64,000 nucleotides of DNA from Oscillospiraceae bacterium. Lineage in GTDB: Bacteria; Bacillota; Clostridia; Oscillospirales; Ruminococcaceae. This document shows, piece by piece, positions 52,587 through 61,766 of this stretch. How positions within the stretch are numbered: the first letter of the stretch is position 1; each line of letters opens with the position of its first letter. The position numbers and the translations under genes were made by a program. The DNA is taken from the NCBI GenBank assembly GCA_025757845.1, contig CP107211.1:310001-374000 (forward strand), given 5' to 3'. The notes below the pieces were generated by a model. The model saw only the letters and a program-made list of their open reading frames with translations. It was not told where the DNA came from and made no database searches.

Positions 52587-53357
52587 TCAGAACTGCAGCT
52601 CTACGCTGCAGAGCATTCGTTCGATCTGACGCCGGGCTTCGTCCAGCGCCTGCCGGGCGCTGGCGGCGGCAGCGTCGCTGTAGCGCTCCAGCGGGAAGGC
52701 AACGCTCAGCGCGGCCACCACTTTGCCGCTTTTGCGCAGCGGCACGCCGATGCAGCGGATGCCCCGGGTGCTTTCCTCACACTCGTAGGCAAAGCCGCTG
52801 GCCCGGATCTCGGCCAGCTGGTCGGCCAGGAGGCGGAAGTCGGTGATGGTGTGCTCGGTCAGCGGGTACAGGCCGTCGTAATACAGGGCCTTGAGCTGGG
52901 GCAGCTGGTAGTCGGCCAGCAGAGCCTTGCCCACGCCGGTGGCGTAGGCCGGCAGGCTGCGGCCCTCCACCGTGACGGTACGGCTGCGCAGCGGGGTCTC
53001 CACCTTTTTGAGGTAATAGACATCCCCGTTTTTCAGGCTGCCGAGGTGGCATGTCTCGTGGCAGACCGACACGATGTCGTGCATCAGGCGGTAGATCTCC
53101 CGCAGGGCGCTGGCTTCGTCCAGATAGGTGTTTCCAATGCGGAACGCCATGCGGCCGATGCGGTAGTGATGATCCTGGTCGTCCAGGGTCAGGTAGCCGC
53201 GGTCCCGCAGGGTGTGCAGCAGCGGGGAGATGCTGCCTTTGGCAATGCCCAGCTGCTGCGACAGCTGGGTCAGGGTGTAACCGCTGCCGTTCAGGCTGCA
53301 CAGCTCCAGAATATCCAGCGCGCGTGCCAGGGAACGGTGGGCATCTCCGGAAGGCAT
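52587..53357 (-). CDS. IclR-family regulator
   Basis: A 256-residue regulator. Winged HTH at about 8-70 (YTLTQLSQQLGIAKGSISPLLHTLRDRGYL), ligand domain at about 85-250 (YATGVGKALLADY, GIRCIGVPL). ATG at 53357 was chosen since AAGGAAG is 9 nt away; a GTG at 53366 is too close to it. It is the first gene of the sugar-acid operon. The GATATC palindromes upstream are candidate sites. Confidence 0.9.
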   Translation of the reverse strand: MPSGDAHRSLARALDILELCSLNGSGYTLTQLSQQLGIAKGSISPLLHTLRDRGYLTLDDQDHHYRIGRMAFRIGNTYLDEASALREIYRLMHDIVSVCHETCHLGSLKNGDVYYLKKVETPLRSRTVTVEGRSLPAYATGVGKALLADYQLPQLKALYYDGLYPLTEHTITDFRLLADQLAEIRASGFAYECEESTRGIRCIGVPLRKSGKVVAALSVAFPLERYSDAAAASARQALDEARRQIERMLCSVELQF

Positions 53358-53474
53358 GGGTCTCACTTCCTTTCCTTATATATAGGGCCTCTGAGAGGCA
53401 TTCGGACCAGGTCGGGAAAACGACGAAGGTGTTCCGATGTGTTCCGCACAGGAATCCTGAAAACACCGGACGTG

Positions 53475-53518
53475 TTCGGATATCGGGCTGTATTGAAACT
53501 CGCGTTCCGATATCTGAA
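53475..53518. promoter_or_regulatory. Pair of GATATC-centred palindromes
   Basis: GTTCGGATATCGGG (53475 region) and GTTCCGATATCTGAAC (53505-53520) are centred 30 bp apart, about three helical turns. The second is palindromic in 14 of 16 positions. They are candidate IclR sites. Confidence 0.4.
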
Positions 53519-53541
53519 CAAAAATTGTGCGCTTTCTGGTT

Positions 53542-53578
53542 CGGACGGCTGAAAACTGCAGGCCGTCCGCCCTTTTTT
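53542..53578 (+). terminator. Intrinsic terminator inside the divergent gap
   Basis: CGGACGGC (53542-53549), 12-nt loop, GCCGTCCG (53562-53569), then CCC and TTTTTT. On the plus strand it faces away from iclR, so it would end a short transcript begun within the gap. Confidence 0.6.
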
Positions 53579-53648
53579 CGGCGGCCGGAGCGCCGCCGAT
53601 CGTTGCCTTTTGCACGGGATGCAGACGTTTTTGGGGCCTGCGACGGCA

Positions 53649-53659
53649 TTGTCGGACAA
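53649..53659. promoter_or_regulatory. FadR-type operator, copy 1
   Basis: TTGTCGGACAA, a palindrome around a central base, matching the TNGTNNNACNA pattern of FadR-subfamily regulators. Confidence 0.55.
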
Positions 53660-53878
53660 CTTAATAAATTGCAAACGATTAAAAATAAGCGAAACGTCGT
53701 TGCTTTTGAAAGTGACTTGGATTTTTTTCTGGAAATCCCTGCTCCAATTTCAGTATACGACACCGGAAAATAGACTGCAAGGGGCAGTTTGTTTTTCGTG
53801 GAAATGACATAATTATGAACAAGAAAACTATAAAATACGCCAAAAATGGTTCTTTTTGAAGAAAATGTTAAAAATCTA

Positions 53879-53907
53879 TTGACGGATGATGCAAAAATTG
53901 GTACATT
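53879..53907 (+). promoter_or_regulatory. Promoter of the symporter operon
   Basis: TTGACG (53879-53884), 17-bp spacer, TACATT (53902-53907). Confidence 0.6.
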
Positions 53908-53922
53908 TATTTCAGCAAGGTT

Positions 53923-53935
53923 GTTGTCGGACAAC
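53923..53935. promoter_or_regulatory. FadR-type operator, copy 2
   Basis: GTTGTCGGACAAC, 16 bp downstream of the -10 box, so a bound repressor would sit on the transcription start region. Confidence 0.6.
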
Positions 53936-54041
53936 GACCCCACGGTGCCGGCCCGCAGCGGGGAAATGTCTGACAGCCACATCGGCCCGAGCGGACCCTG
54001 CGCCGGGCTGAGGAAAATGATTCTAAGGAGGAAATGAAACT

Positions 54042-55583
54042 ATGTTGGATCCCAAATACATCCCATTGTTTATCGGCGGCTTTATTGCATGGATCTGCTT
54101 TATGATCTTTGTGGGCTGGATCACCAGCCGCGGCAAAAATGAGGGCAGCAGCTTCCTGACCGGCGGCGGCAACCTCGGCTTCTTCCTGATCTTCTGCACC
54201 GTGGGTGCAACCATGATCGGCACCGGTTCTTCCATGGGCGCCATCGGCAACGGCTTCAACCACGGCTGGGGCGGCGCCATCTACGGCCTGGGCGCATCGG
54301 CAGGTATCCTTTCCATGCTGCTGTTCACCAAGGCAAAGAACAAGGGCTTCCTGACCATGTCTGAGGAAGCACAGTATTACTACGGCGGCAAAAAGATCAT
54401 CCGCCAGGTTATGGGCTTTATGATGTTCGTCATCGAGATCATCTGGCTGGGCAACCACCTGAACGGCGGTGCCAAGTACCTGGCTTACGTCACCCAGCTG
54501 CCCGACGTTACCTGTAAGATCATCACCGTTCTGGGCTTCGGCATCTACGTGTTCATCGGCGGCTACATGGCCGTTGTTACCACCGACGCTGTCCAGTTCA
54601 TCGCCATCCTCATCGGCTTCCTGACCATCGCTGTCCGTGCTATCCCCCTGGCAGGCGGCTACCAGAACGTGGTGGATACCTTCACCGCTGCTGGCAAGCC
54701 CGGCGCAATGACCTTCTACGGCCTGGGCTCCTACGGTGTCATGGCTGCCATAGCACTGGTGTTGTCCACAGCCATGGGCGTTATCGGCACCCCCACCCAC
54801 CGTACCCGTATCTACACCTCCAAGGACGAAAAGACTGCCCGCAAGGCCTTCCTGGGCCAGGGCATCCTGCTGTTCGGCTGGAGCTTTGTTACCGCCATCA
54901 TCGGCATGAGCTGCTTTGCCATCGCCACCATGAATGGTGACACCCTGGCCAGCGGCGACTACGCCTTTGCTTACATGGCTACCAACGCACTGCCCCCGGT
55001 CATCGGCATGATGTTCATGATCTGCGGCCTGTCCGCTACCATGTCCTCCGGTGACTCCGACGCCATCTCCGGCGTTACCATCCTGCTGACCGACGTGTAC
55101 CCCAGCGTCACCGGCAAGACCATCAAAGAAGAAGATTACGCCAAGTACAGCCGTATCGCTCTGATCTGCACCCTGGGCGCTGCCTTCTTCATCACCCTGT
55201 TCGTCAACGACGTTATCGGCTACATCTCCACCATCGTGGGCGCCTTCCTGCCCGGCGTGGCTGTGGCTATGCTGCTGGGCCGCTTCTGGAAGCGTGTCAA
55301 CTGGCAGGGCGGTCTGGCCTGCATCGGCTCCGGCACTCTGCTGGGCGTGCTGATCCTGGTGCTGCCTTCCTTCAAGAACTGGATCAACGCCACCATGGGT
55401 GGTCCGGCTGTGCCTGCTACCATCATTTCTCTGGTGTTCGGCATCGTGGTCTCTCTCATGTTCCCTGCTGACACCACTCCCGACGATGTGCGCCTGAAGC
55501 ACGTTATGGACGACCGCCGCGGCACTGTCGTGGAAAAGGTCGCTGCTGCTGAGGCTGCTGCTGAGGAAGAAGAAGATCTGTAA
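54042..55583 (+). CDS. Sodium:solute symporter
   Basis: A 513-residue SSS-family transporter with about 13 hydrophobic helices (SFLTGGGNLGFFLIFCTVGATMIG near the N-terminus; GGYMAVVTTDAVQF and SATMSSGDSDAISG are the family's conserved blocks). A Glu/Ala-rich tail ends the protein. It is the first gene of the plus catabolic operon and probably imports its substrate. AAGGAGG precedes the start. Confidence 0.9.
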   Translation: MLDPKYIPLFIGGFIAWICFMIFVGWITSRGKNEGSSFLTGGGNLGFFLIFCTVGATMIGTGSSMGAIGNGFNHGWGGAIYGLGASAGILSMLLFTKAKNKGFLTMSEEAQYYYGGKKIIRQVMGFMMFVIEIIWLGNHLNGGAKYLAYVTQLPDVTCKIITVLGFGIYVFIGGYMAVVTTDAVQFIAILIGFLTIAVRAIPLAGGYQNVVDTFTAAGKPGAMTFYGLGSYGVMAAIALVLSTAMGVIGTPTHRTRIYTSKDEKTARKAFLGQGILLFGWSFVTAIIGMSCFAIATMNGDTLASGDYAFAYMATNALPPVIGMMFMICGLSATMSSGDSDAISGVTILLTDVYPSVTGKTIKEEDYAKYSRIALICTLGAAFFITLFVNDVIGYISTIVGAFLPGVAVAMLLGRFWKRVNWQGGLACIGSGTLLGVLILVLPSFKNWINATMGGPAVPATIISLVFGIVVSLMFPADTTPDDVRLKHVMDDRRGTVVEKVAAAEAAAEEEEDL

Positions 55584-55620
55584 GAACGATTGAGCCGGCA
55601 AACTGTAAATCTGTTTCTCC

Positions 55621-55654
55621 GAAAGGGGCGAGGGCATACGCCCTTGCCCCTTTC
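55621..55654 (+). terminator. Hairpin between symporter and deacylase genes
   Basis: GAAAGGGGC-AGGGC, loop ATAC, GCCCT-GCCCCTTTC. There is no long T-run, so it may be an internal processing or attenuation hairpin. Confidence 0.45.
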
Positions 55655-55713
55655 ATCATTTGCGGCAGGGTCGCCTTGCCGCAGGGCAAATTCATAGCAA
55701 GAGGGAACTTATC

Positions 55714-57315
55714 ATGAAACGTATTTTGATCCAGAACGGCACCATATACGACGGCCTGGGGGGCCAGCCCTACCAGGCAGACTTGCTGGTGCAGGACGAC
55801 CGTATTGCTCAGATCGCTCCGGGCATCACGGAACCGGCAGACCAGGTCATCGACGCCACCGGCAAGGCGGTGACCCCGGGGTTTGTGGATATCCACCGTC
55901 ACCACGACGCAAAGCCCCTCAACGACCCGCACTTTGGCGAGGTGGAGCTGGCCCAGGGCATTACCACGGCAGTGGCAGGCAACTGCGGCATCAGCATGAC
56001 CCCCCGGCCGGAATCGGACGAGGCGGCAAAGGAGTATTATTCCTTTGAAGAAGCCGTCATGGGCCCCATCGGCCTGGACGGCCCCCACACCTACCGTGAT
56101 TATCTGGCTGCCCTGCACAAGACCGCGCTGCCCCTGAATGTTGCCGCCATGATCGGCACCGGCACCGTCAAGATCTGCGTCAAGGGCTTTGCCGACACTC
56201 CCTACACCCAGCAGGAGCTGGACGACGCCCGTGCTCTGATCGAGGACGCCATGGCCGCCGGTGCTCCCGGTGTGTCGCTGGGTATCATGTATCTGCCGGA
56301 GTGCTACTCCTCCACCGATGAATTTGCCTACATCCTGGAGCCGGTGGGCCGCTACCACCGTGTGATCACCACCCACATCCGCGGTGAGGGCGACAGCATG
56401 GTGCAGAGCGTGCGCGAGGTGATCGAGATCGCCCGCCGCGTGGGCTGCGCCCTGGAGATCAGCCACTTCAAGAGCTGCGGCATGAAGAACTGGGGCAAGG
56501 ACATCCACACTGCCATTGCCGACATCGAAGCCGCCCGCGCCGAGGGCATGGACGTGACCGTGGACTTCTACCCCTACGAGGGCGGCAGCACAGCCCTGAC
56601 CACCATGCTGCCCCCGGTGTTCGTGGCCGGCAACATGACCCGTGCACTGGAAAAACTGGGCACCCCCGAAGGTGTGGAGGAGTTCCGCCGTACCAGCAGC
56701 GTGTTGTACGATGACTGGGACAACTTCTGCATCACGCTGGGCTGGGACCGCATCATCATCAGCGGCGTGGTCTGCCCCGAAAACGAGAAGTTCCTGGGCA
56801 TGCGGGTGACGGAGGCTGCCGAGAAATTCGGCTTTGAGGACGCCGCTGCACTGGCCGCCTACCTGATGCACAGCGAGGACGGTAAGACTGCCATCATCAA
56901 TATGTCCATGAGCCAGGATGATATTGATACGGTGGCGCGTCTGCCCTGGTCCAATATCATCTCCGATGCCATCTATGCCAAGACCGACACGCCCCACCCC
57001 CGCATGTTCGGTGCCTTCCCCAAGGTGCTGCGGGAGTATGTGGCCGAGCGCGGCATCTACACGATGCAGGAGGCCATCCGCCGGATGACCAGCCAGCCCG
57101 CCGCAAGAATGGGATTGGTCGGACGAGGGAGCTTGCAGAAAGGCAATTATGCTGATATACTGGTATTCGATCCGAAGAAGTTCACGGATCATGCCACCTT
57201 CACGAATCCTGCCCAGAAGGCCACCGGTCTGGACTGGTGCATCGTCAACGGCCAGGTCGCCATTGACCACGACCGGCGCACCACGACCGGTGCCGGTATG
57301 GTGCTGACGGTGTAA
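55714..57315 (+). CDS. N-acyl-D-amino-acid deacylase
   Basis: A 533-residue amidohydrolase that frees D-amino acids (or similar amines with D configuration) from an acyl group. FVDIHRHHD gives the HxH metal site, and TTHIRGEG and EISHFKSCG the other His. GIMYLPECYS and the C-terminal GNYADILVFDP are usual in D-aminoacylases. GAGGGA precedes the start. The RidA and D-serine-dehydratase-like neighbours point to further breakdown of the freed amine. Confidence 0.88.
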   Translation: MKRILIQNGTIYDGLGGQPYQADLLVQDDRIAQIAPGITEPADQVIDATGKAVTPGFVDIHRHHDAKPLNDPHFGEVELAQGITTAVAGNCGISMTPRPESDEAAKEYYSFEEAVMGPIGLDGPHTYRDYLAALHKTALPLNVAAMIGTGTVKICVKGFADTPYTQQELDDARALIEDAMAAGAPGVSLGIMYLPECYSSTDEFAYILEPVGRYHRVITTHIRGEGDSMVQSVREVIEIARRVGCALEISHFKSCGMKNWGKDIHTAIADIEAARAEGMDVTVDFYPYEGGSTALTTMLPPVFVAGNMTRALEKLGTPEGVEEFRRTSSVLYDDWDNFCITLGWDRIIISGVVCPENEKFLGMRVTEAAEKFGFEDAAALAAYLMHSEDGKTAIINMSMSQDDIDTVARLPWSNIISDAIYAKTDTPHPRMFGAFPKVLREYVAERGIYTMQEAIRRMTSQPAARMGLVGRGSLQKGNYADILVFDPKKFTDHATFTNPAQKATGLDWCIVNGQVAIDHDRRTTTGAGMVLTV

Positions 57316-57324
57316 GGAGCTGCC

Positions 57325-58254
57325 ATGTCGATCGCGATCCTTCTGCAGCAGATCCTGATCATCTTTCTGGAGATCGGCACCGGTGCAGCCGTGACCAAAC
57401 TGGGCATCATGGATGACAGGAACAGCAAGTTCCTGTCCAACCTGGTCATGTCGGTCACCCTGCCCTGCACCCTGCTGGCCAGTGCCAGCATCGACGGCGG
57501 CCGCGAGGCCGTGGCCGGCATGCTCAAGGGCTATGTGGTGCTGGAGATCTTCTACATCCTCACCATCGGCATCTGCCTTGTGCTGAGCAGGGCCATGCAC
57601 CTGACCCGCGGCCAGAAGGCCGTGCTGGTGGGTGCCGCCGTCATGCCCAACAGCGCCTTCATCGGCATCCCACTCATCAGCGCCCTGCTGGGCAGCGAGG
57701 CGGGTGCCCTGTACGGTGCCGCCGGCATCATGGCCTACAACATCCTGTTCTTTACTTATGTACAGCACCTGTTCGACCCGGAAGCCAAGGTGAGCATCAA
57801 AGCATTCCTTACCCCCACCAACATCACCACCGCCATCATGGTGGTCATGCTGGTGACCGGCCTGCGGCTGCCCGCCATCCTGGAAAGTTTCTGCAAGGCG
57901 GTGGGCAACACCACCACGCCGCTGGCCCTCATGATCGCCGGCGGCATGCTGGCCCGCAGTGACCTGAAAAAACTGGTCACGAACCCCATGGTATGGCTCA
58001 TCACGGCCCTGCGGTGCGTCGTGTTCCCGCTGGGCTTCCTGGCGGCGCTGTACTTCCTGCCGCTGGACCGCACCCTGTGCATGGCGATCCTGATTCTGGC
58101 ATCCTGCCCGGCAGGCAGCTTGACGGCCGTGCTGGCAAAGCAGTACGACACCGAAGGGGAGCTGGCAAGCCAGGCCGTTGCACATTCCACCCTTAGTATC
58201 CTGATCAGCGTGCCCCTGGTGCTGAGCCTGGGCAGCACGCTGTTGGGAATATAA
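57325..58254 (+). CDS. AEC-family permease
   Basis: A 309-residue membrane protein of the auxin-efflux-carrier group with about ten helices. VGAAVMPNSAFIGIPLISALLG and PLALMIAGGMLA are typical. Members move small carboxylates. It is 9 bp after the deacylase, so it may export or import a pathway acid. Confidence 0.88.
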   Translation: MSIAILLQQILIIFLEIGTGAAVTKLGIMDDRNSKFLSNLVMSVTLPCTLLASASIDGGREAVAGMLKGYVVLEIFYILTIGICLVLSRAMHLTRGQKAVLVGAAVMPNSAFIGIPLISALLGSEAGALYGAAGIMAYNILFFTYVQHLFDPEAKVSIKAFLTPTNITTAIMVVMLVTGLRLPAILESFCKAVGNTTTPLALMIAGGMLARSDLKKLVTNPMVWLITALRCVVFPLGFLAALYFLPLDRTLCMAILILASCPAGSLTAVLAKQYDTEGELASQAVAHSTLSILISVPLVLSLGSTLLGI

Positions 58255-58358
58255 ACAAGTCGCTTCACAGTCGGCGCACACCGGCTGCGGAACATCTTTC
58301 AACCGGCAGCAGCCCCCGTTTCGGCTGCGTCAGAGAAAAAGAAGAGAGGTTTTTTCTT

Positions 58359-58826
58359 ATGGCAAATGTCTACGATAAGCTCAAGGAAATGAACATCACC
58401 CTGCCCGCACCCCCGCCGAAGGGCGGCGTCTACACTCCGGTCATGGAGTTCGGCGATCATCTGCTGTACTGCAGCGGCTGCGGCCCTGACATCGGCGACG
58501 GCCACAACATCGTGGGTAAGGTCGGCGGCGACCTGACCCTGGAGCAGGGCCAGAAGGCTGCTTACAACTGCATGCTGAACCTGCTGGCCAATCTGGACGC
58601 CAAGCTGGGCGACCTGAACCGCATCAAGCGCTGCGTCAAGGTCCTGGGCTTTGTCAACTGCACCGATGATTTTGCACAGCAGCCGCAGGTCATCAACGGC
58701 GGTTCCAACCTGCTGTTCGAGCTGTTCGGCGAGGAGAAGGGTCTGCCTGCCCGCACCGCCATGGGCACCAATTCCTGCCCGGGCAACATCGCGGTCGAGA
58801 TCGAGATGCTGGTGGAGTATGAATAA
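58359..58826 (+). CDS. RidA/YjgF-family protein
   Basis: A 155-residue protein. The RidA core removes reactive enamine/imine products of PLP dehydratases; the catalytic Arg lies in LPARTAMG. Its gene overlaps the next, a PLP enzyme, by 8 nt, which suits that role. AGAGAGG precedes the start. Confidence 0.9.
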   Translation: MANVYDKLKEMNITLPAPPPKGGVYTPVMEFGDHLLYCSGCGPDIGDGHNIVGKVGGDLTLEQGQKAAYNCMLNLLANLDAKLGDLNRIKRCVKVLGFVNCTDDFAQQPQVINGGSNLLFELFGEEKGLPARTAMGTNSCPGNIAVEIEMLVEYE

Positions 58827-59928
58827 GATCAACGACAACCTCTATACCTTTGAGGGTCAGCAGGACATCGTAAGCCCGCAGCTGGTCTATTACCCGGCGA
58901 TCATCCGCGAGAATATCCGCAAGATGATCGACATTGCAGGCGGCACTGCCCGCCTGTGGCCCCACATCAAGACCCACAAGATGGCCGAGGTGGTCCAAAT
59001 GCAGATCGAGGCGGGCATCGACCGCTTCAAGTGCGCCACCATCGCCGAGGCCGAAATGGCCGCCAAGGCCGGTGCTAAGCACCTGACTCTGGCGTACCCG
59101 CTGGTGGGCCCCAACATCAAGCGCTTTGCCGCGCTGCAGGCCGCCTTCCCGGAGGTGGAGTTCTTTGCCATCGGCGATGACACGGAGCAGATCCGCAAGC
59201 TGGGCCAGACCTGCAAGGCCAATGTGCTGATGGATGTGGACATGGGCCAGCACCGCACCGGTGTGCCGCTGGATAAAGTGGAAGCGATGTACCGGGAGTG
59301 GAACACCCTGCCCGGCATCGTCATGCGCGGCATGCACTGCTACGACGGCCACCGCCACGAGAGCAGCGTGCAGGAGCGCGAGGTGGCTACCGCCCCTGTG
59401 GACAAGCAGATCGAGGAGATCAAGGCCCGCCTGAAGGCGGACGGCATCTGCTGCGAGATCCTGATCATGGGCGGCACCCCGTCCTTCCCGGTGCACGCCG
59501 AGATGACCGGCGAGTTTTTGAGCCCCGGCACCTGCGTGATCCAAGACGCAGGGTATCGCAAGGCCTACCCGGACCTGCAGTTCACCCCGGCTGCCGCCCT
59601 GCTCACCCGCGTGGTGAGCCGCCCCAGCCGCGACACCTTCACACTGGATCTGGGCTGCAAGGCCGTGGCCACCGATCCCCAGCCGGAGCGCGCGGAGATC
59701 GTGGGCATGGAGTATGCCCGCACCGTGATCCAGAACGAGGAGCACTGGGTGGTGCGTGTGCCGGAAGAGCACATCGCCGACATCCCGCCCATCGGGACCG
59801 AGCTGTTTGCCATCCCGACTCACGTCTGCCCCACCAGCGCCCTGTACCCGGCGGTCCCGGTGGTGGAAAACGGCGAGGTCACAGGCTGGTGGAAGGTCGC
59901 TGCGCGTGACCGCCGCCTGACCCTGTGA
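58819..59928 (+). CDS. D-serine-dehydratase/D-threonine-aldolase-like PLP enzyme
   Basis: A 369-residue fold-type III PLP enzyme. The PLP Lys is in LWPHIKTHKMAE, and zinc ligands fit THVCPTSALYP. ATG overlaps the RidA stop region. Members act on D-amino acids by beta-elimination or aldol cleavage. With the deacylase and KDG enzymes near, D-glucosaminate or a like D-amino-sugar acid is a reasonable candidate, but this is inference. Confidence 0.85.
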   Translation: MNKINDNLYTFEGQQDIVSPQLVYYPAIIRENIRKMIDIAGGTARLWPHIKTHKMAEVVQMQIEAGIDRFKCATIAEAEMAAKAGAKHLTLAYPLVGPNIKRFAALQAAFPEVEFFAIGDDTEQIRKLGQTCKANVLMDVDMGQHRTGVPLDKVEAMYREWNTLPGIVMRGMHCYDGHRHESSVQEREVATAPVDKQIEEIKARLKADGICCEILIMGGTPSFPVHAEMTGEFLSPGTCVIQDAGYRKAYPDLQFTPAAALLTRVVSRPSRDTFTLDLGCKAVATDPQPERAEIVGMEYARTVIQNEEHWVVRVPEEHIADIPPIGTELFAIPTHVCPTSALYPAVPVVENGEVTGWWKVAARDRRLTL

Positions 59929-59961
59929 GAGAGTATCTGAGAGTTTTATAAGGAGTTGAAT

Positions 59962-61752
59962 ATGATGCTGAAAAGTCAGCAGGTCCGTTCCCTGTCCCCT
60001 GAGATGGACCCCCTGCGCATGGGCATGGGCTGGACGGTCGATGACCTGAGCAAGCCCCAGATCATGGTGGAGAGCACCTACGGCAACAGCCATCCGGGCT
60101 CCGGCCACCTGAATATCTTTGTGGAAGAGGCTGTCCGCGGCGTGAACGACCACGGCGGCAAGGCTGCCCGGTATTTTGCCACCGACATGTGCGACGGCAT
60201 GGCACAGGGCCATGACGGCATCAATTACTCGCTGGCCCACCGCGAAGCCATCACCAACCTGGTGGAAGCACAGGCCAACGCCACCACCTTTGACGGCGGT
60301 GTGTTCATTTCCAGCTGCGACAAGGCCATGCCCGCCATGCTCATGAGCATCGGCCGCATGAAGGACATGATGGCAGCCATCGTGGTCACCGGCGGTGTCA
60401 TGGAGGCATACGACCTGCCCGCCAAGTACACCGAGAACGACCCCGGCTGTGCCATCAACGAGCTGCTCACCCTGGAGCAGATCGGCAAGTTCAGCGCACA
60501 GTACGAGCGCGGCGAGATCCCGGCCGAGCAGCTGACCTACTACAAGCAGCACGCCTGCCCCAGCTGCGGCGCCTGCTCCTTTATGGGCACTGCCTCCACC
60601 ATGCAGGTCATGGCCGAGGCTCTGGGCCTGATGCTGCCCGGCACCGCTTTGATGCCGGCCACTGCCCCTGAGCTGAAGCAGGCTGCCTACGACGCCGGTG
60701 CACAGCTGATGAAGCTGGTGGAAGCCGGTGTCACCGCAGGCGATATCGTGGATATGCGCAGCTTTGAGAACGCCATCATGGTCCATGCGGCCATTTCCGG
60801 CTCCACCAATGCCCTGATGCACATCCCCGCCATTGCCCACGAGTTCGGCTTCGAGATCGACGCCGACACCTTTGACCGGATGCACCGCGGCGCACACTAC
60901 CTGCTGAACATCCGTCCCGCAGGCGACTGGCCCGCACAGTATTTCTACTATGCAGGCGGCGTGCCCCGCATCATGGAAGAGATCAAGTCCATGCTGCATC
61001 TGGATGCCAAGACCGTTACCGGCAAGACCCTGGGCGAGAACCTGGAGGAGCTGAAGAAGAACGGCTTCTACGAGCACTGCGATGCCCTGCTGGCCGAGAA
61101 GAGCAAGAAGATCGGCCGCGAGATCAAGCGCACCGACATCATCCGCAGCTTCGACGAGCCCATCGGCACCAACGGTTCCATCGCCATCCTGCGCGGCAAC
61201 CTGGCCCCGGAAGGCTGTGTCATCAAGCACACCGCCTGCCCCAAGGCCATGTTCAAGGCGACCCTGACCGCCCGCCCCTTCGACTGTGAGGAGGACGCCA
61301 TCGACGCCATCCTCCACGGCCGCATCCACCCGGGCGATGCCGTGTTCATCCGCTACGAAGGTCCCCGCGGCAGCGGTATGCCGGAGATGTTCTACACCGG
61401 CGAAGCCATCTGCTCGGATCCGGCCCTGGCCTCCAGCGTGGCCCTCATTACCGACGGCCGCTTCTCCGGCGCAAGCCGCGGCCCCGTCATCGGCCATGTC
61501 AGCCCGGAAGCCGCTGCAGGCGGCCCCATCGCACTGGTGGAAGAGGGCGATATCATTGAACTGGACGTGGAGGCCCGCCGTCTGGAGATCACCGGTGTGA
61601 AGGGCGAGCACAAGACCCCCGAAGAAATGGACGCTATTCTGGCAGAGCGCAAAGCCAACTGGAAGGGTTTTACAAGCAAATACACCCATGGCCTGCTGAA
61701 GCTGTATAGTCAGCACGCAGTCAGTGCCATGAAGGGTGCTTACATGGAGTAA
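59962..61752 (+). CDS. IlvD/Edd-family dehydratase
   Basis: A 596-residue iron-sulfur dehydratase. The cluster Cys fit FISSCDKAMPA and HACPSCGACSFMGTASTM. The C-terminal SGMPEMFYTGEAI and ITDGRFSGASRGPVIGHVSPEAAAGGPIAL are highly conserved. Sugar-acid members make 2-keto-3-deoxy acids. Start at 59962 has AAGGAG 6 nt upstream. Its neighbours favour a sugar acid over a branched-chain precursor. Confidence 0.9.
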   Translation: MMLKSQQVRSLSPEMDPLRMGMGWTVDDLSKPQIMVESTYGNSHPGSGHLNIFVEEAVRGVNDHGGKAARYFATDMCDGMAQGHDGINYSLAHREAITNLVEAQANATTFDGGVFISSCDKAMPAMLMSIGRMKDMMAAIVVTGGVMEAYDLPAKYTENDPGCAINELLTLEQIGKFSAQYERGEIPAEQLTYYKQHACPSCGACSFMGTASTMQVMAEALGLMLPGTALMPATAPELKQAAYDAGAQLMKLVEAGVTAGDIVDMRSFENAIMVHAAISGSTNALMHIPAIAHEFGFEIDADTFDRMHRGAHYLLNIRPAGDWPAQYFYYAGGVPRIMEEIKSMLHLDAKTVTGKTLGENLEELKKNGFYEHCDALLAEKSKKIGREIKRTDIIRSFDEPIGTNGSIAILRGNLAPEGCVIKHTACPKAMFKATLTARPFDCEEDAIDAILHGRIHPGDAVFIRYEGPRGSGMPEMFYTGEAICSDPALASSVALITDGRFSGASRGPVIGHVSPEAAAGGPIALVEEGDIIELDVEARRLEITGVKGEHKTPEEMDAILAERKANWKGFTSKYTHGLLKLYSQHAVSAMKGAYME

Positions 61753-61766
61753 GGAGTGTAAAAACT

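Larger units (their letters stand above)
53358..54041. other. 684-bp divergent regulatory region
   Basis: It separates the minus (iclR) and plus (symporter) operons. From left to right it holds two GATATC palindromes, a terminator-like hairpin on the plus strand, two copies of TTGTCGGACAA, an AT-rich stretch and the symporter promoter. No credible protein-coding gene was seen; open frames here lack ribosome sites and normal codon use. Confidence 0.7.

Noticed and set aside
53358..54041. Short open frames in the divergent gap as small genes
   Set aside because: They lack ribosome sites, overlap the operators and hairpin, and have atypical composition.
55504..58302. A 932-residue open frame on the minus strand
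   Set aside because: It covers the reverse of the deacylase and permease genes; composition shows antisense origin.
58693..61716. A 1007-residue open frame on the minus strand
   Set aside because: It lies opposite three well-supported genes, is rich in His/Gly/Ala/Val from mirrored codons, and has no ribosome site or recognisable domain. It is a GC-bias shadow.
59962..61752. IlvD (dihydroxy-acid dehydratase of isoleucine/valine synthesis)
   Set aside because: No ilvBN/ilvC nearby; sugar-acid genes surround it. The Edd/IlvD superfamily is certain but the substrate is not.
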